Part shown: positions 16,040-24,405 of the stretch, one piece after another
Layout: the number at the start of each line of letters is the position of its first letter
Position numbering within the stretch: position 1 is the first letter of the stretch
NCBI GenBank assembly: GCA_000247545.1
Contig: CP003316.1
Coordinates: forward strand, 1,831,233-1,895,232
Source: Pyrobaculum oguniense TE7
Lineage (GTDB): Archaea; Thermoproteota; Thermoprotei; Thermoproteales; Thermoproteaceae
DNA: 64,000 nt
Reading direction: 5' to 3'
The notes under the pieces: generated by a model
Databases searched by the model: none
What the model saw: only the letters and a program-made list of their open reading frames with translations
Told to the model about the DNA's origin: nothing
Translations under genes and position numbers: made by a program

Positions 16040-17407
16040 GTGACTGAAGTTGTTGAGCTGAAGAGGGCAGTTGTAAAAAACGACGTAGCAGCCCTTATCA
16101 AAAACCCTGACTTGATAAATTACGCCGGAGTTCCCTCCGGCGGCCTCACCCCCTTCCAGCTGGCGGTTGTGCTGGATCGCGTAGCGATAGTCAAGCTGAT
16201 CCTCGAGCACAGCCCAGAGCTTGCGAATTGGGCTGACTGGAGGAGGAGAGATGAGTTGGAGAAGCTCAAGGTCTTCGGCGTGGAGGCGCCAAACGGGACG
16301 CCGCTCCACGACGCCGCCTACTTCTGCCGGCCGGAAGTAGCCAAGCTTTTGTTGCAATACGGCGCCGACCCCGACGCCAGGGACAAACACGGCAATACGC
16401 CGCTCCACTACGCGGCGAGGAGGCGCTGTGTTGCAGTTGTGGAGTTGCTGCTCGACCGCGGCGCTGACCCCTACGCAGAGGGGGCGTTTGGCAGAGCGCC
16501 GTACGACGAGGCGTCTGACCCCCGCGTCGCCTACGCCTTCCTCCGCCGCGGAGTCAGCAGCTTGAAGCTGCGGAGGATTATCGCGGACTACGCCTGCCAC
16601 TCGGAGCCAGACGCCGAGTACATCGACGTCTTGTCCCCAGAGGACGCCGCCTTCTGTGCAAACCGCCAGCTGGCAGCAAAGGCGCTGGAGCGCGGCCGCT
16701 ATGACATCGCCGTCGCCGCCGCGGCGCAGGCTGGCGACGTCGCAATTGTGGAGAGGATACTGGCGGAGAGGCCGGAGCTGGCGCCCCTTGCGTTCAAATT
16801 CGCGGCGTCGCCGGCAGTGGTGGAGGCCGCGGAGAGGCGGTACAAGCCCTCCGCGGAAGAGCTGCAAGCCTTGCTCGAAGAGGCGGTGGAGCGCGGACAT
16901 GCGGAGCTCGTTGCGTACCTCTTGAACCGCGGCCTAAGCGCCGACTGCCGGCTGCTTGCGCTGGCTAAGGACGGCAAGATACTCGAGGCGGTTCTGAGCA
17001 GGGGGACTCCGCGGTGCGACAAGCCGTTCAGCCGCTTCGACAGCGCCGAGCTGCTGGAAGTTCTGGCGCGGTACTACGCCCCCACGCCGGAGGAGCTGTG
17101 CGAGGCCCTGGCGTCGGGCAAAGCCGCCAAGGCAGAGCTCTTGGCCAAGTACGTCAAGGCCGCCGACCCCAAATGCGTGTGCATGTACTTCCGCCCGCGC
17201 ATTGCGGCCATCCTCGTGGAGAGGGGCCTCCTCGACCCCAACGCGAGGTGCGGCAACTCTACAATCCTCCACTTGGCGGCCTCCAGCTGCGACCGCGGGC
17301 TCGCAGAGCTGCTGCTCAGCCGCGGCGCCGACGCGTCGACCGTCGACGCCCAGGGCAGAACCGCCCCCGAGGTCGCCTGCGGAGAGCTCTTAGACCTATT
17401 CATCTAG
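16040..17407 (+). CDS. Ankyrin-repeat protein 1
   Basis: 455 residues from a GTG. The N-terminal segment VELKRAVVKNDVAALIKNPD is shared by the whole array. Residues ~80-175 hold canonical ankyrin repeats (TPLHDAAYFC..EVAKLLLQYGADPDARD, then NTPLHYAARR). A central helical region carries YIDVLSPEDAAF and AAAAQAGDVAIVERILAERP. The C-terminus returns to ankyrin repeats ending PEVACGELLDLFI. It is probably a cytoplasmic protein-binding scaffold. No enzymatic domain is visible. It is the first of six tandem paralogues. Confidence 0.85.
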   Translation: MTEVVELKRAVVKNDVAALIKNPDLINYAGVPSGGLTPFQLAVVLDRVAIVKLILEHSPELANWADWRRRDELEKLKVFGVEAPNGTPLHDAAYFCRPEVAKLLLQYGADPDARDKHGNTPLHYAARRRCVAVVELLLDRGADPYAEGAFGRAPYDEASDPRVAYAFLRRGVSSLKLRRIIADYACHSEPDAEYIDVLSPEDAAFCANRQLAAKALERGRYDIAVAAAAQAGDVAIVERILAERPELAPLAFKFAASPAVVEAAERRYKPSAEELQALLEEAVERGHAELVAYLLNRGLSADCRLLALAKDGKILEAVLSRGTPRCDKPFSRFDSAELLEVLARYYAPTPEELCEALASGKAAKAELLAKYVKAADPKCVCMYFRPRIAAILVERGLLDPNARCGNSTILHLAASSCDRGLAELLLSRGADASTVDAQGRTAPEVACGELLDLFI

Positions 17408-17494
17408 CTGGCCTCCTTCCAGCCCTAAGGCGAGGGCTCCCTTAGCGGTTCACAGGTTTGTGTCATTCCTCGTTTCTTACACGTAACTCCGCAC

Positions 17495-18886
17495 ATGAGT
17501 TCCCCAGTTATCGAACTAAAAAAACTCGTCATCAAGAACGACGTCATAGCCCTCAAGATAAATCCCGGACTTTCTCAATATGCCGGAGTTTTGCTTGGAG
17601 ACCGTACTGCGCTTCAATTAGCAGTTATATTGGACAGGAGAGAAATTGTTGAACTGTTGCTTCAAAACAACAAAGAATTGCTCAATTGGGCGGACTGGAG
17701 AAAAAAAGAGGAGCTCAAAGCGCTCGAGGCTTTTGGGATTGATGTTCCATACGAGACGCCGCTTCATACGGCGTCGCGGTTCTGCCGGCCGGAAATCGCC
17801 GAGCTTCTGTTGCAATACGGCGCCGACCCCAATGCCAGGGACAGAGACGGCTTTACGCCGCTCCACATCGCGACAATTCATAAATGCGCTTCCGTCGTAG
17901 AGTTGTTGCTTAGACATGGAGCTGATCCTCATGCAGTAGACGGCAACAACAAGAGGCCGTATGACGCGGTTCAGACTCCTCAGCTTGCGTACTTGTATTT
18001 ACGCCATGGTATCTCTAGCGGCTATCTTCGGACGCTGGTGGCCAAGCATTTGTGTTACGAGTTTGTGCCCGAGTACCTTGACGTCCTGTCGCCTGACGAT
18101 CTTGATTTTTGCGTCAATCGAGAGTTTTTACAACGTGTTCTGCAATACAGGCGCTATGACATAGCAATCATCACTGCAACGCGGCTAGGCGACGTTGCCA
18201 CCGTAGAGAGGATATTGGCAGAGAGGCCTGAGCTCGCCTCTGTTGCGTTTAGGTACGTCGATACGCCGGAGATGTTAGAGGTTGTACTGAAGTTCTACAA
18301 ACCTTCTGACGAAGACTTGCAGTGGCTGTTTGAGATAGCCGTTGAGTATGACCGCCAAGAACTTGCCATATATCTTCTGTTGAACCTCAACATTAGAGTC
18401 GATTGCTACCATTTGAAAAATGCAAAGAGTGTTAGAGTTCTCGAGGAAATCTTGAAGAGATCTGGACGGCTGGAGTGCTATGGCTTGATATCTTCTCACA
18501 TTGCTGTGCCAGGGAAATTAGAAGTGCTAGCGCGCTATTATGAATTTACAGCTGACGACCTCTGTTATGCCCTTGAAATGGGCTACGCACAATCCGCGAG
18601 AATTATCGCGAAGCATGTTGTGTTTGTCACCCCTAAACACATTGACTGTATCTGCGAATACTTTGACGAAGAGGTTCTGAAGATTTTGCTGGAGCGCGGC
18701 CTCCTTGATCCCAATGCAAGGTGCGGCAAAACGCTGCTTCTCCACGAAGCAGCGTGGCACTGTGCCCGCGGGCTGGTTGATGTTTTGCTCCGCAACGGCG
18801 CCGATGTTACGGCCACTGACGCCTATGGCAGGTTCGCTCCCGAGGTCGCGTGCCGCGAGGTCGCGGATCTGTTTGCCCGTCTTTAA
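17495..18886 (+). CDS. Ankyrin-repeat protein 2
   Basis: 463 residues from the ATG at 17495 (MSSPVIELKKLVIKNDVIAL). It has the same three-part layout as its neighbours: N-terminal repeats (CRPEIAELLLQYGADPNARD), a helical middle (YLDVLSPDDLDFC; TATRLGDVATVERILAERP) and C-terminal repeats. The coding sequence is noticeably less GC-rich than copies 1 and 3, so the paralogues have different histories or drift. A block of about 45 bases encoding CRPEIAELLLQYGAD is nearly identical to that of its neighbours. Confidence 0.85.
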   Translation: MSSPVIELKKLVIKNDVIALKINPGLSQYAGVLLGDRTALQLAVILDRREIVELLLQNNKELLNWADWRKKEELKALEAFGIDVPYETPLHTASRFCRPEIAELLLQYGADPNARDRDGFTPLHIATIHKCASVVELLLRHGADPHAVDGNNKRPYDAVQTPQLAYLYLRHGISSGYLRTLVAKHLCYEFVPEYLDVLSPDDLDFCVNREFLQRVLQYRRYDIAIITATRLGDVATVERILAERPELASVAFRYVDTPEMLEVVLKFYKPSDEDLQWLFEIAVEYDRQELAIYLLLNLNIRVDCYHLKNAKSVRVLEEILKRSGRLECYGLISSHIAVPGKLEVLARYYEFTADDLCYALEMGYAQSARIIAKHVVFVTPKHIDCICEYFDEEVLKILLERGLLDPNARCGKTLLLHEAAWHCARGLVDVLLRNGADVTATDAYGRFAPEVACREVADLFARL

Positions 18887-18887
18887 T

Positions 18888-18908
18888 CCTCTTTTTTTAA
18901 GACGTCTG
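18888..18908 (+). promoter_or_regulatory. Array-type promoter (T-run plus AAGACGTCTG) before ankyrin gene 3
   Basis: The run TTTTTTTAAGACGTCTG is shared in position and sequence with the elements before ankyrin genes 4 and 5 and the seventh-gene remnant. Its AT box is about 22 bases before the ATG. The T-run may also terminate the preceding gene. Confidence 0.6.
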
Positions 18909-18917
18909 TTTTAATGC

Positions 18918-20327
18918 ATGAAATCCCCAGTTCTCGAATTGAAAAAGATCGTCGTGAAAAACGACGAGGCGGCCCTCGCTAAGAACCCAGAGCTGTTGAA
19001 CTACGCCGGGGTTCCGCTCAACCGCGTAACGCCTCTTGAGCTTGCGGTTAGAATGAGCCGCGTCCAAATCGTGAAGATGATCCTCGAGCAAAACCCGGCG
19101 CTGGTAAATTGGGCAGACTGGCGAAAGAGGGAGGAGCTTGAAAAGCTCAAAGCGCTTGGCGTGGAGGTGCCCTACGGCACGCCCCTCCACGAGACCGCTG
19201 AGTACTGCCGGCCGGAAGTCGCCGAGCTTCTGTTGCAATACGGCGCCGACCCAAACGCGCAAGACCGCTCTGGGAGCACGGCTCTCCACTACGCGGCGGA
19301 GAGCAGGTGCGCCCCCGTAGCGGAGCTTCTGCTCAAGCACGGCGCTGACCCGCGCGTAAAAGACGGCATATATGGGAAAAGGCCGTATGAGATGGTAAAA
19401 GACCCCCACACCGCATACGTGTTTTTGAAGCACGGCGTTTCTGACCCGAACCTCATGGAGCTCGTCGCCGGGCACCTCTGCCGCGGGGGGCTCGCGCCAG
19501 AGTACCTCGACGTGCTGACGCCGTACGTGTTTGGCTCATGCCCGTCGCCAGAGCTCGCGGAGCTGGCCATGGGGCGCGGCCGCCTGGACATCGCCGTCGC
19601 AGTCGCGGCCCAAGTGCCCAGGCTAGACGTGGTTGAGCGAGTTCTCGCAGAGAGGCCGGATCTCGCGCACTTGGCGGTGAGGTACGCCGCGGCGCCGGAA
19701 GTGCTGGAGCTGGCCGAGAGGTACTACACGCCTTCCGCCGAGGAGCTGCAGGCGTTGCTTGAAAAAGCCATAGCGTACGGCCACGCGAGGCTTGTTGAAC
19801 GCCTGCTGGACAGAGAGGGGCTTGACGTTGACTGTGCAATGCTCCTAAAGGCAAAGAGCCCAGAAACTGTCGCCGCGGTTTTGAAAAAGAGGCGGCTGCA
19901 GTGCAGCGGAATTTCGCGGCGCTTTCTCGACGACCCCGCATCGCTGAAAGCGCTGTTGCAATACTACCAGCCCACTGCCGACGACTTGTGCTACGCCTTA
20001 GAGGGTCACTACGGCGGCAAACATATCGAGCGCCGCAGTGAAGCGGTGAAGATGCTGGCCGAACGCGTCGCATCGGTAAATATCGACTGCATTTGCGAAT
20101 ACTTCAGAAAAGACATAGTAATGCTGTTAATCGAGAGGGGCGTTCTGAACCCCAACGCCCGGTGCGGGGACAGGTCGCTTTTGCACATAGCCGCATCGGA
20201 GTGCGACCGCGAGCTTGCAGAGTTTTTGCTCCGCCATGGCGCTGATACCGCCGCTACTAGCGACAGCGGAGAGCTTGCGGCAGAGTCGGCGTGTAGAGAA
20301 GTCTTGGACTTGTTCATCAGCCGTTAA
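18918..20327 (+). CDS. Ankyrin-repeat protein 3
   Basis: 469 residues from the ATG at 18918 (MKSPVLELKKIVVKND). Repeats are visible at about 90-170 (TPLHETAEYC; EVAELLLQYGADPNAQD; TALHYAAESRCAPVAELLLK) and at the C-terminus (LLHIAASECDRELAEFLLRH). The middle region follows the array pattern YLDVLTPYVFGSCPSPELAE. It has the shared promoter at 18888-18908. It ends with ACREVLDLFISR, the same tail motif as the other full-length members. Confidence 0.85.
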   Translation: MKSPVLELKKIVVKNDEAALAKNPELLNYAGVPLNRVTPLELAVRMSRVQIVKMILEQNPALVNWADWRKREELEKLKALGVEVPYGTPLHETAEYCRPEVAELLLQYGADPNAQDRSGSTALHYAAESRCAPVAELLLKHGADPRVKDGIYGKRPYEMVKDPHTAYVFLKHGVSDPNLMELVAGHLCRGGLAPEYLDVLTPYVFGSCPSPELAELAMGRGRLDIAVAVAAQVPRLDVVERVLAERPDLAHLAVRYAAAPEVLELAERYYTPSAEELQALLEKAIAYGHARLVERLLDREGLDVDCAMLLKAKSPETVAAVLKKRRLQCSGISRRFLDDPASLKALLQYYQPTADDLCYALEGHYGGKHIERRSEAVKMLAERVASVNIDCICEYFRKDIVMLLIERGVLNPNARCGDRSLLHIAASECDRELAEFLLRHGADTAATSDSGELAAESACREVLDLFISR

Positions 20328-20456
20328 GAGCCCTGGAGGCGTTTTGAAAGCGCCAAAGAGGGCAACCGCGCCCTACGCTTTTCTGCAACCGTTTTATACG
20401 GGGCGCCAGGCAGAGCGCGTTCTCAGCTACGCGTCCCGAGGCTACCCACTGCTAAT

Positions 20457-20472
20457 CTTTGTTTTTAAGACG
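20457..20472 (+). promoter_or_regulatory. Array-type promoter before ankyrin gene 4
   Basis: CTTTGTTTTTAAGACG, matching the elements at 18888, 21946 and 22698. It lies about 20 bases before the ATG at 20485. Confidence 0.55.
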
Positions 20473-20484
20473 GCTGTGTGGTAC

Positions 20485-21945
20485 ATGAATTCAGAAGTCC
20501 TCAAGTTAAAACAAGCAATTGCGAAAAACGATATTAGACTTCTTGAGGAAAACCCCGAACTGTTGGACTACGCATTTGTGGTAGATGGGATGCCCTCGAT
20601 CCACCTTGCAGTGGCGCTGAACAGAGTCCAAATCGTGAAGATGCTCCTTAAACGAAACCCAGAGCTCGTCAACTGGGGCGACCAGCGAGTTGCCAAGGAG
20701 CTGGCCAAGTTGAAGGTGTTCGGCGTAAAGGTTCCCGACGAGACAATGCTCCACGTGGCGGCTCGCTACTGCCGGCCGGAAGTAGCCGAGCTTTTGTTGC
20801 AACACGGAGCAGACCCAGACGTGCTGGACGACTACTGGCGCACGCCGCTTCACTACGCCGCATCTGTCGGCTGTGTTCCCGTAGCGGAGTTGCTGCTTAG
20901 ACATGGAGCTGACCCCAATGAACAAGATAGTTATTGGCATACGCCGCTCCACATAGCCGCTGAAGGCGGCCATGCGGCCATAGTTGAGTTGTTGCTTAAG
21001 CACGGCGCCGACCCAAACGCTGAGGGCCGCAACGGGATGAAGCCCTACGAGTTGGCACACGACCTGCGCACTGCGTATGCGTTCCTGCGCTTCGCAGGTC
21101 CCAACGCCAAATTAATGAGGTTTGTCGCCCGCGAGCTTTGCGAGAATCCAAGCGCATTTTCTCCTGAATACCTCGATGTCTTGACGCCTGACTCGTTTGA
21201 CCAATGCCAGTCGCCAGAGCTCGTGAAGCTGGCCTTGGACCGCCCGGACGTTGCAATTGCCATTGCGGCCCAGCTCGGCGACGTTGAAACAGTGGAAAAA
21301 ATACTGGTAGAGAGGCCGGAGCTGGCCTCAATTGTGGCCTCACACGCTTCAACGCCAGAAGTGCTGGAGCTAGCAGAGAAGCACTACACGCCTTCCGCCG
21401 AGGAGTTGCAGGAGTTACTCAAAAGAGCCGCAGCGCGCGGACACGCGCGGCTGGTGGCACACTTATTAGACCGCGGCCTTGTGGCCAGCTGCGACATGTT
21501 GACTGAAAATCCAGAGGTCGTCGACGTGGTTTTGAAGAGGGGGTTGCAGTGCGACGGAATATTGAGACGGTACATTGACAATCACGACGTGTTGAGGGTC
21601 GTGCTGAAGTACTACAGGCCGACTGCCAACGACTTGTGTGCCGCGTTGAAGGTCGGCGCAAAGACCGCTAGGCTAATCGCCGAACACGTCGAGTCTGTAG
21701 ACACCTATTGCCTTTGTGAGCACCTCGACTTAGACGTGGCATTTATCCTGGTAGAGCGCGGCCTCCTTGACCCAAACACCAGGTGCAAAGGCTGGCCGCT
21801 CCTCCACATAGCGGCGTCTGAGTGCCACCGCCCGCTCGCGGAGGCGCTGCTCCGCCGCGGAGCCGACGTCGCGGCGCTCAATCCCGCTGACAATCTGGCG
21901 GCAGAGGTGGCGTGCAAAGAGGTCTTAGACCTCTTTGCCCAATAA
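20485..21945 (+). CDS. Ankyrin-repeat protein 4
   Basis: 486 residues. The start at 20485 (MNSEVLKLKQAIAKND) is set by alignment to the other members and by the shared promoter. The in-frame upstream extension overlaps the previous gene's end and is ignored. It has one more N-terminal ankyrin unit than its neighbours: TPLHYAASVGCVPVAELLLR followed by TPLHIAAEGGHAAIVELLLK. This shows unit gain within the array. It ends VACKEVLDLFAQ. Confidence 0.85.
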   Translation: MNSEVLKLKQAIAKNDIRLLEENPELLDYAFVVDGMPSIHLAVALNRVQIVKMLLKRNPELVNWGDQRVAKELAKLKVFGVKVPDETMLHVAARYCRPEVAELLLQHGADPDVLDDYWRTPLHYAASVGCVPVAELLLRHGADPNEQDSYWHTPLHIAAEGGHAAIVELLLKHGADPNAEGRNGMKPYELAHDLRTAYAFLRFAGPNAKLMRFVARELCENPSAFSPEYLDVLTPDSFDQCQSPELVKLALDRPDVAIAIAAQLGDVETVEKILVERPELASIVASHASTPEVLELAEKHYTPSAEELQELLKRAAARGHARLVAHLLDRGLVASCDMLTENPEVVDVVLKRGLQCDGILRRYIDNHDVLRVVLKYYRPTANDLCAALKVGAKTARLIAEHVESVDTYCLCEHLDLDVAFILVERGLLDPNTRCKGWPLLHIAASECHRPLAEALLRRGADVAALNPADNLAAEVACKEVLDLFAQ

Positions 21946-21963
21946 TCCTTTTTTTTAAAGACG
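21946..21963 (+). promoter_or_regulatory. Array-type promoter before ankyrin gene 5
   Basis: TCCTTTTTTTTAAAGACG, the same element as before genes 3 and 4, about 22 bases before the ATG at 21977. Confidence 0.55.
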
Positions 21964-21976
21964 TTTGTAATGACAC

Positions 21977-22678
21977 ATGAATTCGGAAATCTTTAAGCTA
22001 AAAGAGGCTATCGAAAAAAACGATATTGAAACGCTAAAGAGGTCGCCCGGGTTGCTGGACTTCGCTGGCGTGGTGGTAGAGCGAGGAATGACGTCTATAC
22101 ATATAGCGGTTGAACGGGACAGGAGAGAGGTAGTGAAGATGTTCCTGGAACATAACCCAGAGCTTGCGAATTGGGCGGACTGGCGGAGGAGAGATGAGTT
22201 GGGGAAGCTCAAGGCCTTCGGCGTGGAGGCGCCCTACGGCACGCCCCTTCACACCGCTGCGGAATATTGCCGCGTTGAAATAGCCGAACTCTTGCTCCAG
22301 CGCGGGGCTGACCCTAATGCAAAGACTTGGTGGGGCTGGACGCCTCTCCACTACGCGGCGTGGAAACGATGTACTCCTGTGACCGAATTGCTACTCCGCC
22401 ACGGAGCTGATCCCTACGCGAAAGATGGAGTGGATCAAACGCCGTATGATTTAGTGTCTGATCCGCATGTTGCATTGTCATTCATACGTCGTGGCATTGG
22501 TGGTAAAAAGCTGTGGGAAATCGTCATAAACTACGCACGCTACCAGAGCTCGCGCCAGGATCTAAATTCCATCATCAGTTTTGAGCAATTGTTGCCCAGA
22601 TATGAGCTGCCAATTATAAGGTCAGAGCCGATTAACAGGAAGTGGTTGTCTATTTGCAATGATGATAGCTTTTGGTAA
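21977..22678 (+). CDS. Ankyrin-repeat protein 5 (truncated)
   Basis: 233 residues, half the usual length. The N-terminal half matches the family (MNSEIFKLKEAIEKND; CRVEIAELLLQRGADPNAKT; TPLHYAAWKRCTPVTELLLR; PYDLVSDPHVALSFIRRG). After about residue 190 it runs into unrelated sequence (FEQLLPRYELPII...). The central and C-terminal ankyrin parts are lost. It could still be made as a short binding protein or be a decaying gene. Confidence 0.75.
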   Translation: MNSEIFKLKEAIEKNDIETLKRSPGLLDFAGVVVERGMTSIHIAVERDRREVVKMFLEHNPELANWADWRRRDELGKLKAFGVEAPYGTPLHTAAEYCRVEIAELLLQRGADPNAKTWWGWTPLHYAAWKRCTPVTELLLRHGADPYAKDGVDQTPYDLVSDPHVALSFIRRGIGGKKLWEIVINYARYQSSRQDLNSIISFEQLLPRYELPIIRSEPINRKWLSICNDDSFW

Positions 22679-22697
22679 TTCTCGTTTTTTAACTAAT

Positions 22698-22717
22698 CCT
22701 TGTTTTTAGGACGTCTT
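22698..22717 (+). promoter_or_regulatory. Array-type promoter before the seventh-gene remnant
   Basis: TCCTTGTTTTTAGGACGTCT keeps the array element, although the gene behind it has decayed. Confidence 0.5.
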
Positions 22718-22725
22718 TCTAACGT

Positions 22726-22833
22726 ATAGAGTCGGTCTTAGAATTAAAAAAGGTTATTGCCCAAAACGACGTAGAGGTTCTTAAAAACCCCCGAATTTTT
22801 GGGGTCGACGTTCCCTTCGGAACGTCCTTCTGA
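22726..22833 (+). pseudogene. Remnant of a seventh ankyrin-array gene
   Basis: Reading from ATA at 22726 gives IESVLELKKVIAQNDVEVL, then KNPRIFGVDVPFGTSF and a stop. The first part matches the family N-terminus (xSPVLELKKIVVKND..LxKNP). FGVDVPFGT matches a motif about 60 residues further on in the full proteins (GVEVPYGTPLH). The start ATG has become ATA, the segment between the two motifs is deleted, and the frame ends at once. The promoter element is still in place. Confidence 0.7.
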
Positions 22834-22879
22834 AACATTGGGCAGAACAATCCTTGTTTTTCTTCTCCAAGTTGTTGCC

Positions 22880-24232
22880 ATGAATTCGGTTCTTAAACTG
22901 AAAAGGGCAATTATAAAGAACGATGTTGAGTATCTTGAAAAGAACCCCGACTTGATCGACTACGCAGGGGTTTTGGAGGGAAAGTACCCCCCTGTGCATT
23001 TGGCAGTTAGGCTAGGCAGAGGGCAAATTGTCGAAATGATCCTGAAGCGAAACCCGGCGCTTGTTAACTGGGGCAACTGGAAGCCCGAAGGAGATGGGGC
23101 GTTGGAGTACTTCGGCGTTAAGGTGCCAGACGAGACGCCCCTCCACGTGGCAGCTTTGTATTGCTTACCGCAGATGGCGGAGCTTCTGCTCAAGCACGGA
23201 GCCGACCCAAACGCCATGAATGTGCACGGAGATACGCCCCTCCACGTAGCCGCATTTTACGGCTGCACCTCCGTTGTTGAGCTGTTGCTTAGGCATGGCG
23301 CCGACCCAGACATTGACGGTTTTGAGGGCTGGAAGCCGTATGATAGGATAAAGGATCCTCATATCGCATATCTATTCCTGCGGTACGGCGTCCGCGACAA
23401 GCGGCTGTCAAGACTCGTCGGAGGCCACATATGCCGCCAGTTCAAGCCGGAGTATCTAGACGTAATTACGCCCGATGATGTCGTCTGCCCATCGCCGAAG
23501 CTTCTCAGAGGCGCGCTGGAGCGCAACCGCTATGACATCGCCGCCGTCGTTGCGGCGCAGTTAGGCGACGCTGCGACTGTCGAGAGAATATTGGCGGAGA
23601 GGCCGGAGCTCGCCCCTATTGCGTTTAGGCATGCCGCCGCGCCAGCAGTGGTGGAGGTTGTAGAGAAATACTACAAACCCACTGCCGAAGAGTTGCAAGC
23701 GCTGTTCGACGAAGCTGTAACACAGGGCCGAGCACAGCTTGTTGCGTATTTGTTAGAACGGGGCGTTGAGGTTAGTTGCAAACACTTAGAAATCACAAAT
23801 GCCCAAGTCGCCGAGGCCATTTTGAGCCGAAGGAAAATACAATGCGATGACCTCTTCCAAAAACACATTGAAAACTACGAGATGATCTACGTGTTATCCC
23901 GATACTATACCCCGTCTGCAAATGACCTCTGTCACGCACTGCATAAAAAGTCTAGTGCCGCTAAGGTGCTCGCAGAGTATGTTCAATCGGTTGACACTAA
24001 GTGCATTTGCAAACACCTCGACGAAGACGTTGCTATAATATTGTTGCGTAGAGGCCTCCTCGATCCAAACACGCGATGCGGCGACGGGACTCTCCTCCAT
24101 GAGGCCGCGTCTTGGTGCAAACGCGAGCTAGTGAAGGAATTGCTCAGCCGCGGAGCCGACGATATGGCTGTAGACGAATACAACAGATTGCCAGTAGAGG
24201 TGGCGTGCTCCTCCGTCTTGGACTTGTTCTAA
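22880..24232 (+). CDS. Ankyrin-repeat protein 6
   Basis: 450 residues from the ATG at 22880 (MNSVLKLKRAIIKNDVEYL). The in-frame stretch upstream lacks family similarity. N-terminal units are TPLHVAALYCLPQMAELLLK and TPLHVAAFYGCTSVVELLLR. The middle is YLDVITPDDVVCPSP and VAAQLGDAATVERILAERP, and the C-terminal unit is LLHEAASWCKRELVKELLSR. Its upstream sequence (AATCCTTGTTTTTCTTC) is a weaker version of the array promoter. It is the last member before the palindromic repeat. Confidence 0.85.
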   Translation: MNSVLKLKRAIIKNDVEYLEKNPDLIDYAGVLEGKYPPVHLAVRLGRGQIVEMILKRNPALVNWGNWKPEGDGALEYFGVKVPDETPLHVAALYCLPQMAELLLKHGADPNAMNVHGDTPLHVAAFYGCTSVVELLLRHGADPDIDGFEGWKPYDRIKDPHIAYLFLRYGVRDKRLSRLVGGHICRQFKPEYLDVITPDDVVCPSPKLLRGALERNRYDIAAVVAAQLGDAATVERILAERPELAPIAFRHAAAPAVVEVVEKYYKPTAEELQALFDEAVTQGRAQLVAYLLERGVEVSCKHLEITNAQVAEAILSRRKIQCDDLFQKHIENYEMIYVLSRYYTPSANDLCHALHKKSSAAKVLAEYVQSVDTKCICKHLDEDVAIILLRRGLLDPNTRCGDGTLLHEAASWCKRELVKELLSRGADDMAVDEYNRLPVEVACSSVLDLF

Positions 24233-24244
24233 CCTCCTTTTTTC

Positions 24245-24375
24245 CGCTTACCTGACCGACTAGCCTGACAACTAAATTTCGTCAGTCTTATCGTCGGTCA
24301 GGATCCTGGGCCCAGGATCCTGAGAATCCGCCTGACCGGTGAAAAAAAGAGTCAGGCGGACGTGTCAGGTCGGCG
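24245..24375 (-). repeat. Cloverleaf palindromic repeat, copy 4
   Basis: Reverse orientation, with the perfect GGGCCC core palindrome. The first arm loop is a T-run (CTTTTTTT with CACCGG), as in copies 6 and 7. The third arm matches copies 1 and 7. It ends about 30 bases before a PaREP2b gene, as copy 1 does before the other PaREP2b gene. Confidence 0.9.
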
Positions 24376-24405
24376 TAGCCCAGGATTATTAAAAAACTTG
24401 AAAAG

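Noticed and set aside
16040-24232. Regularly repeated segments suggesting a CRISPR or leucine-rich array
   Set aside because: The periodicity comes from ~33-residue ankyrin units and gene duplication; no direct DNA repeat with unique spacers exists.
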